A DNA stretch of 64,000 nt from RGIG4140 sp045638265. Lineage in GTDB: Bacteria > Pseudomonadota > Alphaproteobacteria > CAAHEQ01 > UBA3637. Each line of letters opens with the position of its first letter. Position 1 is the stretch's first letter. Below the pieces are notes generated by a model. That model was given only the letters and a program-made list of their open reading frames with translations, was not told the DNA's origin and did no database searches. Shown here piece after piece: positions 44,755-52,025 of the stretch. Both the position numbers and the translations under genes were made by a program. The stretch is from assembly GCA_045638265.1 (NCBI GenBank), contig JAZUBA010000050.1, positions 1 through 64,000 on the forward strand, given 5' to 3'.

Positions 44755-46050
44755 ATGTTAGAAAATCAATTTTATGACGATTATCAATCCCCGTTAGGAT
44801 ACAGAGCATTAAAGAATGGATATGATACTTATGGGGTTGATCATTCTCAATTTACAACAAGAGAAGAAGTAGAATATCAAGACAAACGCATTAAACGAGA
44901 AGAAGAACTCATGAAACAACAACGCAATATGGGTATCACAGGCAACTATATACAATACGGTACGAACTTTTGGAATAAATCACCCGAAAATAACTATGGT
45001 TTCGGTGGTAGTGAAGTATCCAAGAATTCATATACAAATTCGTTGGAAGAAAAACAAAATGCAATCCCACCATTAAATCAATATACAACAGATATGCCTC
45101 CAAATTCGGAATTAAGCAATATAATAACACAAAATCAATCTGATTGGGACAAAACATATTTACAGTGCAACAATCAATTTGTTCAAAAGAATCCACTTCA
45201 AAAAGAATACATTAATGCTTATTATTCAAATAATTTAGCCCATCCATACAAAAGTAATCAATTTAACACAAATCCAAACTCTTTGTATCAAAGTAGCAAT
45301 TCTTTAGATTATTTAAAACAATCATTTGGTATAAATGATACATATAAACAAACAACATTTAATAGAAATCAACTAAATAATCTAACAGAAGAAGAATTAC
45401 GTAATGAATTTGAAAAGGCTTTTCCAATTCTTCAAAGAATTGAAGGATATGTGGGGCATCCTTATTTAGATACTGCTTGTAAAGATACTTCTGGAACTGG
45501 ACATTTAATGGATATGAAGAATTTGCAAAACGAAAAGTCCATTGATTTTTCAAATGAAGAAAATCGTATTGCCTATACAAATCTTTCAAACAAAATGAAA
45601 AAAAATTTTTGTAAAATTGATCCTGATGGAAATTTAACAACAAATGTAAAAGTGCAAAGGCAAACAGAAGTTTATCCAGAGTTGGCAAGATTTGTTGTTG
45701 ATGAAGCAACAGATAAAGAAGTTGCTTATAAGCATTTTAAAGAGCGTTTTAAACAATTACGAGAAGCAATGAATGCACAAAATCCTCCAATTATTTGGAA
45801 AGACTTGAATGATGATTTGAAATATCCTTTTTGGGATGTTTTATATAATCCCGGAAGAAACACACCTGTTTGGAATTGGAAGACAAAGAAAACCGGATGG
45901 CCAAATTTAATGGAATCCTATTCAAAAAAAGATTATGAATGGGCTAAAAATGAAGTTAAAAGGAAAGATTTAAACGCAAGAACATCCGACCTTCAAAAGA
46001 AAATAGATGCAGGTGTTAATGCTTTAATAATCAATCAACAAAATTATTAA
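44755..46050 (+). CDS. GH24 (T4 lysozyme-like) protein with Asn-rich N-terminus
   Basis: 431 residues. Residues 1-215 are Asn/Gln/Tyr/Ser-rich and probably disordered, without a signal peptide. The second half has the GH24 active-site spacing: RIEGYVGHPYLDT...DTSGTGHLM, where Glu, Asp at +9 and Thr at +15 match T4 lysozyme Glu11-Asp20-Thr26, and GTGH matches GIGH. The C-terminal LMESYSKKDYEWAKNE and INAGVNALI-like helix are consistent with the fold. A peptidoglycan-cleaving role is likely; delivery route unknown. It converges with the secreted 333-residue protein, overlapping by four bases. Confidence 0.8.
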   Translation: MLENQFYDDYQSPLGYRALKNGYDTYGVDHSQFTTREEVEYQDKRIKREEELMKQQRNMGITGNYIQYGTNFWNKSPENNYGFGGSEVSKNSYTNSLEEKQNAIPPLNQYTTDMPPNSELSNIITQNQSDWDKTYLQCNNQFVQKNPLQKEYINAYYSNNLAHPYKSNQFNTNPNSLYQSSNSLDYLKQSFGINDTYKQTTFNRNQLNNLTEEELRNEFEKAFPILQRIEGYVGHPYLDTACKDTSGTGHLMDMKNLQNEKSIDFSNEENRIAYTNLSNKMKKNFCKIDPDGNLTTNVKVQRQTEVYPELARFVVDEATDKEVAYKHFKERFKQLREAMNAQNPPIIWKDLNDDLKYPFWDVLYNPGRNTPVWNWKTKKTGWPNLMESYSKKDYEWAKNEVKRKDLNARTSDLQKKIDAGVNALIINQQNY

Positions 46051-47048
46051 CTATTCTTCGTATAACGATCCTCTTCATCATTTTGATGAAGAGGATGTTT
46101 ATCTATATCACGCAAATTATAGCAAAACGGAGCTAATGAAAAATAAGGTTTATGGCTTACATGCTGACCAGTTTTAAAATTATTAATATTGTTTGTCCAT
46201 AATACATTTAAATAACAAGGTCCCGTTCCCCGTGGTTCTATTTTTGTATATATTGGGTTTCCATCAACATCCCAACTTTTTATGATCGTTTCATCTGGTA
46301 AATTTATCAAAACAATATGAGCAGAAGTTGTTAAAGAGTCTTTATCTTTCAAAGCAATACTCATTTCTTCATTTTGAAAATATAATGAACAAAGAGGCCA
46401 ATATTCTCCTTCACACATCAGATAATTCATTGCGGGTTGTCTGAAACGAAATGATGTATCCGAGAATGTTTTTTGTCTTAATTCCTTTTCTTTTTCCCTA
46501 ATAGTTTTGCGTTCAAACTTTTTATCAATTTCAATATGCATTGAACAACCCTCTTTGAGTCGTCTTAATGTTTGTGTATACCCAGTTTTATCTTTATCAT
46601 ATGGATTTTCCGTATGAACTTTTAATCGACAATTTGTATCATAACTAATATCTTTATATACAAGATGGGGAAGATACCACGTTTCTTGAAATACTGTTTT
46701 AAATTCTTCATCTTTCAACAATTTTATTTCAAAAGATGTTATTTCATTTAAATTGTCTGTTTGAAAAATAAAATAATAATTATTTGTAAAAATATAACAA
46801 ATAGCCTCTGTTGAAGAACAAAAATCTGTTTCGCAAACCAAATGATTTAAATTTTCCTGCTTAAATTTAAAGGATGTATCAAAGTTATAACGTTTGCTTA
46901 ATTGATTATGCATATCTTGATATAAAGTATCAGCTTCTTTCTGGTCTTTAAAAACACCTATTGTAGATTTTTGTTCACAATCTCCCCAGACAGATGTATT
47001 CATTCCTAAAAAACAACTAAAAATGATACTTAATATTTTTTTTCGCAT
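46047..47048 (-). CDS. Secreted protein with internal duplication
   Basis: 333 residues with a signal peptide (about 1-22, ending VWG). Two related segments are visible: TSFKFKQENLNHLVCE (about 58-73) and TSFRFRQPAMNYLMCE (about 195-210), each followed by a beta-rich stretch with Cys pairs, so the protein appears to be a duplicated periplasmic fold. It is convergent with the lysozyme-like gene. A role as periplasmic protection against that enzyme is a guess from position only. No family recognised. Confidence 0.7.
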   Translation of the reverse strand: MRKKILSIIFSCFLGMNTSVWGDCEQKSTIGVFKDQKEADTLYQDMHNQLSKRYNFDTSFKFKQENLNHLVCETDFCSSTEAICYIFTNNYYFIFQTDNLNEITSFEIKLLKDEEFKTVFQETWYLPHLVYKDISYDTNCRLKVHTENPYDKDKTGYTQTLRRLKEGCSMHIEIDKKFERKTIREKEKELRQKTFSDTSFRFRQPAMNYLMCEGEYWPLCSLYFQNEEMSIALKDKDSLTTSAHIVLINLPDETIIKSWDVDGNPIYTKIEPRGTGPCYLNVLWTNNINNFKTGQHVSHKPYFSLAPFCYNLRDIDKHPLHQNDEEDRYTKNS

Positions 47049-47119
47049 TATCTACCTTTTGGTTTCTTATTGTATTCTATAAAAAAATATCAAAATCATA
47101 TATTATTGTCAAGAGATGT

Positions 47120-47407
47120 TTAACAATACAAAGTAACATTGGTAAAATAATTCAACACTCTTGCCCATTGGTTGGGGTTTCGGATGGCATAATCAAAAGC
47201 AGTTAATCCAAACTTGTCTTTTTGAAACGGATTAGCCCCTTGTTCAAGCAAGTATTCAATCGGTTCGGTATTAGAACTCATAATACAACACAGATGTAGT
47301 AAGGTTGCTTGATTACCATTAACAGGAGCATTGATGTCTATCATTTCAGACAGAATTTCCTTTAAATCTTCAACATCATCTATAAAATAGTTATCTTTAT
47401 TCATCAT
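47120..47407 (-). CDS. Short ankyrin-repeat protein
   Basis: 95 residues with two to three ankyrin repeats (NAPVNGNQATLLHLCCI, LLEQGANPFQKDKFGLTAFDYAI). No signal peptide. Similar in size to the protein at 31146-31475 at the other end of the island. Divergent from the Fic gene, whose first codon is 18 bp away. Function unknown. Confidence 0.78.
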   Translation of the reverse strand: MMNKDNYFIDDVEDLKEILSEMIDINAPVNGNQATLLHLCCIMSSNTEPIEYLLEQGANPFQKDKFGLTAFDYAIRNPNQWARVLNYFTNVTLYC

Positions 47408-47425
47408 TTTATCATTCCTTTATAG

Positions 47426-48019
47426 TTGTATTTTTATAAGAATACTTATACATTACTTGATACGGAACGATTGATAAATGAACATATTACGGCACAAGGC
47501 AAAACGCTAGAAGAAACGAATATGGTATTAAACCACAAAAAAGCATTGGATTTTATGTTGAAATCACCTCAATATTATCAAAATTTAAGTGTTTCAAAAA
47601 TTGAAGAAATACATAAACTGTTAGTTGGCGATTTAAATGTAACAACAGGAATACGAGAAAGTATGGTTGGTATTGTTGGAACAAATTACAGACCATTAGA
47701 TAATTCTCATCAAATAAAAGAAGCGTTAGAAAAACTGATACAACTTATTAACCAGACCCAAAATCCCATTGAGAAAGCTTTAATTGCCGTATTGATGATT
47801 GCTTACATTCAACCATTTGAAGACGGAAACAAACGAACCTCTCGTATTTTAGGAAATGCGATACTCTTGGCAAATAATTATTGCCCATTATCATATAGAA
47901 GTGTTTATGAAGTTGAATATAAGAAAGGTATCATTCTTTTTTATGAACAAAACAATGCTTCCTATTTTAAGCAATTGTTTCTTGAACAATTTAAACAAGT
48001 AGTTCAAAAATATTTTTAA
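47426..48019 (+). CDS. Fic-family protein, N-truncated, catalytic His replaced
   Basis: 197 codons starting with TTG directly after an in-frame TAG; the first ATG is at about 47522. The Fic fold is clear (NTYTLLDTERLINEHITAQGKTLEE, NHKKALDFML, then the motif region). The usual HPFxDGNxR motif reads IQPFEDGNKRTSR: the catalytic His is Gln. The N-terminal domain and the inhibitory-helix region normally just upstream of NTYTLL are absent. AMPylation is therefore unlikely; it may be a decaying gene or an inactive binding protein. No partner antitoxin is seen. Confidence 0.72.
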   Translation: MYFYKNTYTLLDTERLINEHITAQGKTLEETNMVLNHKKALDFMLKSPQYYQNLSVSKIEEIHKLLVGDLNVTTGIRESMVGIVGTNYRPLDNSHQIKEALEKLIQLINQTQNPIEKALIAVLMIAYIQPFEDGNKRTSRILGNAILLANNYCPLSYRSVYEVEYKKGIILFYEQNNASYFKQLFLEQFKQVVQKYF

Positions 48020-48207
48020 AAACCTTTAATTTTTTAGATACACAGATTTATTTCTTTTTCAAATATAAAATAAAAATAATATTTTTATTGCAAAATATAA
48101 AAATATATTATAATCTTTGCTTTGGAATACAAAAAAGATACTATATATTTCTTGTACTATTCTAAATAATTTTTTTGATTTTTATAAATGTATGAAAGGA
48201 ATAAAAC

Positions 48208-48855
48208 ATGTCTAATGAAAAAGAACCTAACACAGCAGATGAAAAAGAACCTAGCACAGCAGAATCTATATTTGGATTTATTATGTTTTGTGCTCTGATA
48301 ATATATTGTGTAGGACAAGTAAGATCTTGTACCGAGAAAACAAACTCATCTGATAACAAAGAAACACCAAGCATATCAAGCAATGAGCCAACATCTAGCT
48401 TGAATGAATGGAAGGAAGACAGAAAAAAAGAGAATATATTGATAAATAATAACTGCAAGCTATTTTTCAACGCCCTTTCAGATGCTTTTGCAACAAATTC
48501 ATATGGAAAAAAATCAGAAAAACCAATACTAAAAGCCATTTCATATGAAATAAAAGATGATTATTCTAATTTTACTCAACCATGTGTTATAACTGTTCAA
48601 AACATCCATTCCTTTGCTTCAATTTCATCACTATATGGTCGTGCAAAAGCAAAAGACACAGATAACATAACCCACTCTTTACTGGTTCATGAGAAGTTAT
48701 CTTTAGATCCTCAGGATAAAGGTTATATAAAAATTTATAGAACTGAATTAATCAAAGCACCATATACAGAAATGAAAATTTATCCTAATGATTATGATAA
48801 AACCTTTATAGGTTTAGAATATTATGGTCAGGTTCCTACTGAATATAGCAGATAA
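48208..48855 (+). CDS. Membrane-anchored hypothetical protein
   Basis: 215 residues. A charged N-terminus contains a tandem duplication (EKEPNTADEKEPSTAES, encoded by 24-bp copies at 48217-48240 and 48241-48264), then one transmembrane helix (about 20-38, FGFIMFCALIIYCVG) and a soluble C-terminal domain that I cannot assign (FFNALSDAFATNSYGKK, TFIGLEYYGQVPTEYSR). AAAGGA precedes the start. It lies before a small secreted protein in the same direction and may be co-transcribed with it. Confidence 0.65.
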   Translation: MSNEKEPNTADEKEPSTAESIFGFIMFCALIIYCVGQVRSCTEKTNSSDNKETPSISSNEPTSSLNEWKEDRKKENILINNNCKLFFNALSDAFATNSYGKKSEKPILKAISYEIKDDYSNFTQPCVITVQNIHSFASISSLYGRAKAKDTDNITHSLLVHEKLSLDPQDKGYIKIYRTELIKAPYTEMKIYPNDYDKTFIGLEYYGQVPTEYSR

Positions 48856-48889
48856 TTTTAATTTTTAAACAAGTTAAAAGGATTTAATT

Positions 48890-49267
48890 ATGAGTAAAAA
48901 ATTTATTTTTTATATTTTCATCCAAGTTTTTTCTTTGATGTTATTAAAATCAACCCCTGCAATTGCATCTGTTGAAGAAGAAATAAAAGTAATGAAAACA
49001 AATGCACAAAACCTAGCGGTTTCATTAGAACCAAGTGTAGCCAAATGCTTTATATCTTTTGTTGAAAAAGCAGTTGAAGATCAAGAATTTAAAAGAAGAC
49101 TAAAGATTTGTGTTGAAACAGAAAAAGTACTATCAAACAAAGCTATAAACATGTCAAGAGCCGCTGATTTAGCAAAATGCCATTCTTTAAGAATTAAAGT
49201 TATAAATGATGGCCTTGAGGCAGGTAAAAAATGTGAAACACGCTACGAATCCAAAATAGATTGGTAA
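48890..49267 (+). CDS. Small secreted hypothetical protein
   Basis: 125 residues with a signal peptide (about 1-26, ending AIAS). The mature part is helical and contains four Cys (AKCFISFV, LKICVETE, LAKCHSL, KKCETRY), probably two disulfides. AAAGGATT precedes the start. It lies 34 bp after the membrane-anchored gene and ends at a strong terminator. I recognise no family. Confidence 0.68.
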   Translation: MSKKFIFYIFIQVFSLMLLKSTPAIASVEEEIKVMKTNAQNLAVSLEPSVAKCFISFVEKAVEDQEFKRRLKICVETEKVLSNKAINMSRAADLAKCHSLRIKVINDGLEAGKKCETRYESKIDW

Positions 49268-49301
49268 TAAAATACTATTTATAAATTAAAATAAATTATT
49301 A

Positions 49302-49329
49302 AAACTCTGTCATCCGACAGAGTTTTTTT
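49302..49329 (+). terminator. Intrinsic terminator after the small secreted protein
   Basis: AAACTCTGTC (49302-49311) pairs with GACAGAGTTT (49316-49325), ATCC loop, T-run to 49329. Confidence 0.9.
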
Positions 49330-49398
49330 ATATTCATTCCATTATTTAATCATTCTCTAAATAAATACCTGTATAAATTATACCAAAGGAATGAATAT

Positions 49399-49821
49399 AT
49401 GACAACAGCAATAGAAAAATTAGATGAATTATTGGCAATAATCAGAAACAGAATGATTGAAGTAAAAGGTTTGCAAGAAAAAGAAGTTGATGAAACAGAT
49501 GAAGATGAAATTGAACAATCAGAACAAGATGAACTCCCACAACACCCTGATACAGATTATTTAGTCAAGGTATTTAAGTATTTAAAAGAATTGGGATATA
49601 TTAACTCTCAATATGAGTTTTCTGAACAGTTTTTAAACAAAAACAAGTATTATTATGGCATGATATTATCAGAACACAGACACCCATCCATAGATGCATT
49701 ACATTATTTAATCAAATCAATCAGCGAACTAAGTGAAACAGAAACCAACAGCCAAAGACTTGATGATTTATATGAAGAAGGACACAGTTTGATTACAAAA
49801 CGATTGTTGAAGAACTATTAG
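49399..49821 (+). CDS. Small acidic protein with HTH-like C-terminus (DUF6626-like)
   Basis: 140 residues. Residues 25-50 are strongly acidic (DETDEDEIEQSEQDE). The second half, LVKVFKYLKELGYINSQYEFSEQFLNKNKYYYGMILSEHRHPSIDALHYLI (in parts), resembles a small helical, phage-repressor-like domain that I recall as DUF6626. It may regulate the element. AAAGGA precedes the start. It is the last gene before the right island end. Confidence 0.6.
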   Translation: MTTAIEKLDELLAIIRNRMIEVKGLQEKEVDETDEDEIEQSEQDELPQHPDTDYLVKVFKYLKELGYINSQYEFSEQFLNKNKYYYGMILSEHRHPSIDALHYLIKSISELSETETNSQRLDDLYEEGHSLITKRLLKNY

Positions 49822-49979
49822 AAACCAAAAATTTTGAAAATCCGTTAAATGTCTTAAAGTTCGAGGTTATTCGAAAAATCCAATCGGGTAAAAATCATCA
49901 ATATCCGACAAATCCGTTCGGGAAAAATGGTACTAAAATCTTAAAATATAGGTGTGTCTAAAAGTCTTTATCGGACAAA

Positions 49980-49991
49980 GTGACGTGTAAC
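49980..49991. repeat. Subterminal inverted repeat, right
   Basis: GTGACGTGTAAC, exact reverse complement of 31103-31114, 73 bp inside the right attachment repeat. Confidence 0.6.
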
Positions 49992-50034
49992 TGTGACGGG
50001 AAGCAGAAAATCAGGAAAATCAAGCAATAAAAAA

Positions 50035-50060
50035 TCCCTTAAAGACAATGCTTTAAGGGA
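50035..50060 (-). terminator. Island-borne terminator behind tRNA-Thr
   Basis: TCCCTTAAAG (50035-50044) and CTTTAAGGGA (50051-50060) form a 10-bp stem; on the minus strand it is followed by a T-run. It replaces the chromosomal terminator now displaced to 30982-31008. Confidence 0.85.
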
Positions 50061-50064
50061 AAAG

Positions 50065-50139
50065 TGGTGCCGCTGGTGAGAATCGGACTCACGACCCCTC
50101 CCTTACCAAGGGAGTGCGCTACCACTACGCTACAGCGGC
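50065..50139 (-). tRNA. tRNA-Thr(GGU)
   Basis: 75 nt including encoded CCA. Acceptor arms GCCGCTG and CAGCGGC pair, the D-arm has GCGTAGTGGTAGCGC, the anticodon stem CTCCC/GGGAG encloses loop TTGGTAA (anticodon GGT), and the T-arm is GTGAG TCCGATT CTCAC. The last 18 bases are the attachment repeat of the island, so the gene was restored on integration. Confidence 0.97.
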
Positions 50140-50152
50140 TTTTGATTTTTTG

Positions 50153-50181
50153 TTTATATACAATTATCATCTCTTTGTCAA
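50153..50181 (-). promoter_or_regulatory. Promoter of tRNA-Thr
   Basis: On the minus strand TTGACA (50181-50176) and TATAAA (50158-50153), 17-bp spacer, 14 bp before the tRNA. Confidence 0.75.
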
Positions 50182-50327
50182 GTGATTTTTTTCTTGCTGG
50201 CTAAATCTTTTTTGCTACATTCATTCAACTTTAATTGTTTTTCGGTTGACTTTATTTTTAATTTGATTAATATTATTTTATCATTTAACTTTCTGTATTT
50301 CATTTTACCTGATTACCGAGTGAAACA

Positions 50328-51158
50328 ATGCAACCTCAAACGCCTCTTGTATCTATCATTATTCCTTGTTATAATCAAGCTCATTATCTAAAAGAATGTT
50401 TGGATTCTGTTTTCGCTCAATCTTACCAAAATTTTGAAGTTATCATTGTTAATGACGGTTCTACAAATCCTGATACAACGGATATTTTAAATAAATTGAC
50501 TTATCCGAAATTAACAATTATTCATCAAGAAAATCAAGGCGCTTCCGGCGCTAGAAATACTGCCATAAAAACAGCAAAAGGAAAATATATTTTACCGTTA
50601 GATGCTGATGATAAAATAGCCTCTGCTTTTTTAGAAAAAGCAATCCCTATACTTGAAAACAATGAAAACATCGGTATTGTTGGCGGATTAACTGAATTTT
50701 TTGGAATAAAAACAGGATTATTTCAATTACCGCCTTTTCAGTTTCCAGCTATTTTAAAAGAAAATATGCTTGTTTGCAGTTGTGTATTTCGTCGGTGTGA
50801 TTGGGAAAAAGTGGGCGGATATAATACAAATATGATATATGGTTTAGAAGATTGGGATTTTTGGCTCGCATTAATTGAATTGAAACGGGAAGTTTATCAA
50901 TTAAATGAAGTATGTTTGTATTACCGCAAAAAAAATGTATCCCGTACAACAGAACTTGAAAAAAACAAAAGTTTGATGGTTAAACAAATTATTCAAAATC
51001 ACCCTGCTCTTTATAATGCTTACCCGATATATAAAAAAAAGTTATTGCATAACAATACAAAATTATATAAATTGAAGCGTTTAATAATCAAACTTGTTTG
51101 TTTGATAACGCCTGTACAATCTTGGCGAAAAAAATTGCGTTCTTATTACAAGGGATGA
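50328..51158 (+). CDS. Glycosyltransferase family 2
   Basis: 276 residues, GT-A fold: VSIIIPCYNQAHYLKECLDSVFAQSYQNFEVIIVNDGS at the N-terminus, then LPLDADDKI with the metal-binding Asp pair, and a C-terminal Lys-rich tail. Adds a sugar from a nucleotide donor to a surface polysaccharide or glycan. The stop is followed after three bases by a second GT2 gene with AAGGG upstream, so the two form an operon. Donor and acceptor unknown. Confidence 0.88.
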   Translation: MQPQTPLVSIIIPCYNQAHYLKECLDSVFAQSYQNFEVIIVNDGSTNPDTTDILNKLTYPKLTIIHQENQGASGARNTAIKTAKGKYILPLDADDKIASAFLEKAIPILENNENIGIVGGLTEFFGIKTGLFQLPPFQFPAILKENMLVCSCVFRRCDWEKVGGYNTNMIYGLEDWDFWLALIELKREVYQLNEVCLYYRKKNVSRTTELEKNKSLMVKQIIQNHPALYNAYPIYKKKLLHNNTKLYKLKRLIIKLVCLITPVQSWRKKLRSYYKG

Positions 51159-51161
51159 AAT

Positions 51162-52016
51162 ATGACAACACCTCTCATTTCTGTTTTAATGCCGGTATAC
51201 AATACTGATGAAATTTATTTAAGAGAAGCCATTGAGTCAGTTTTAAACCAAACATATACGAATTTTGAGTTTATTATTTGCGATGATAAATCAACAAATA
51301 ATGCCTTATCCGTGATTCAATCTTATCATGACAAACGTATACGACTCATTCAAAATGAAAAAAATTCAGGTATCAGTGTAACGCGTAACAAATTGTGCAA
51401 AATGGCAAAAGGTAAATATATTGCCCTTGCAGATAGTGACGATATTTCTTTACCAACCCGTTTTGAAAAACAAATTGCTTTTTTAGAATCTCATGCCGAT
51501 ATATCTCTTGTCGGAGCGTGGTATGAACGTTTTCCTCAAAAATTTATACCGCAACTCCCTGAAAAAGTATCACTTGTAGATATGTTAAAATGGTGTGCTG
51601 TTGCTCAACCGGTTGTTATGTATCGTAAAACTGATTTTGAAGACAAAAATTTAATCTACGATACAAATTTATCTTGTGCCGTTGATTACGATATGTGGTG
51701 TCGGGCATTAATGAGTGGATTAAAAATGGCTAATATCCCAGAGGTTTTATTAAAATACAGATGGCATGAAAAGAATATTTCACATACCAAACAAGATTTA
51801 CAAATTGAAACAACAAAAAATATAAAAAAAAGAATTGCTCAATATTTAACACAAGATAAAGATTTACAAGACAAATTATTGCAATTAAATGACAGCACTC
51901 CTTCCAAAAAAATATATTTATTTGGAAAAATACCGTTTTTGAAAATCAAATCAAAAAATGAGTTGCAGAAATGGTACTTGTTCGGATGTTTGCCGATTTT
52001 AAAAATAAAGAAATAA
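51162..52016 (+). CDS. Glycosyltransferase family 2
   Basis: 284 residues, GT-A fold: ISVLMPVYNTDEIYLREAIESVLNQTYTNFEFIICDD, later IALADSDDISLP with the DxD-type Asp pair, and VDYDMWCRAL. A C-terminal tail KIPFLKIKSK..WYLFGCLPILKIK resembles that of the GT2 protein at 57091-57942. Likely extends a rhamnose-containing polysaccharide made from the neighbouring rml pathway (inference from context). Convergent with the RgpF-GT2 gene. Confidence 0.88.
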   Translation: MTTPLISVLMPVYNTDEIYLREAIESVLNQTYTNFEFIICDDKSTNNALSVIQSYHDKRIRLIQNEKNSGISVTRNKLCKMAKGKYIALADSDDISLPTRFEKQIAFLESHADISLVGAWYERFPQKFIPQLPEKVSLVDMLKWCAVAQPVVMYRKTDFEDKNLIYDTNLSCAVDYDMWCRALMSGLKMANIPEVLLKYRWHEKNISHTKQDLQIETTKNIKKRIAQYLTQDKDLQDKLLQLNDSTPSKKIYLFGKIPFLKIKSKNELQKWYLFGCLPILKIKK

Positions 52017-52025
52017 AACAAATGG

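Larger units (their letters stand above)
31010..50082. mobile_element. 19-kb genomic island integrated at tRNA-Thr
   Basis: An 18-bp perfect direct repeat (TGGTGCCGCTGGTGAGAA) lies at 31010-31027 and at 50065-50082. The right copy is the 3' end, including CCA, of an intact tRNA-Thr gene; the left copy is a displaced tRNA end followed by its own terminator. Inverted 12-bp repeats lie just inside both ends (31103-31114, 49980-49991). Contents are accessory: a restriction operon, a serine recombinase, an iteron-like array, a lysozyme-like protein, short ankyrin and secreted proteins. No tyrosine integrase, relaxase or conjugation genes are visible, so the element may be mobilised in trans or fixed. 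Confidence 0.88.

Noticed and set aside
46068..46096. Strong 13-bp hairpin between convergent lysozyme-like and secreted-protein genes
   Set aside because: Lies within the coding end of the minus-strand gene and lacks a T-run on either strand, so it is not a typical terminator.
50182..50391. 69-codon plus-strand open frame upstream of the first GT2 gene
   Set aside because: Highly biased Phe/Leu/Asn composition of AT-rich DNA, overlaps the GT2 start in another frame.
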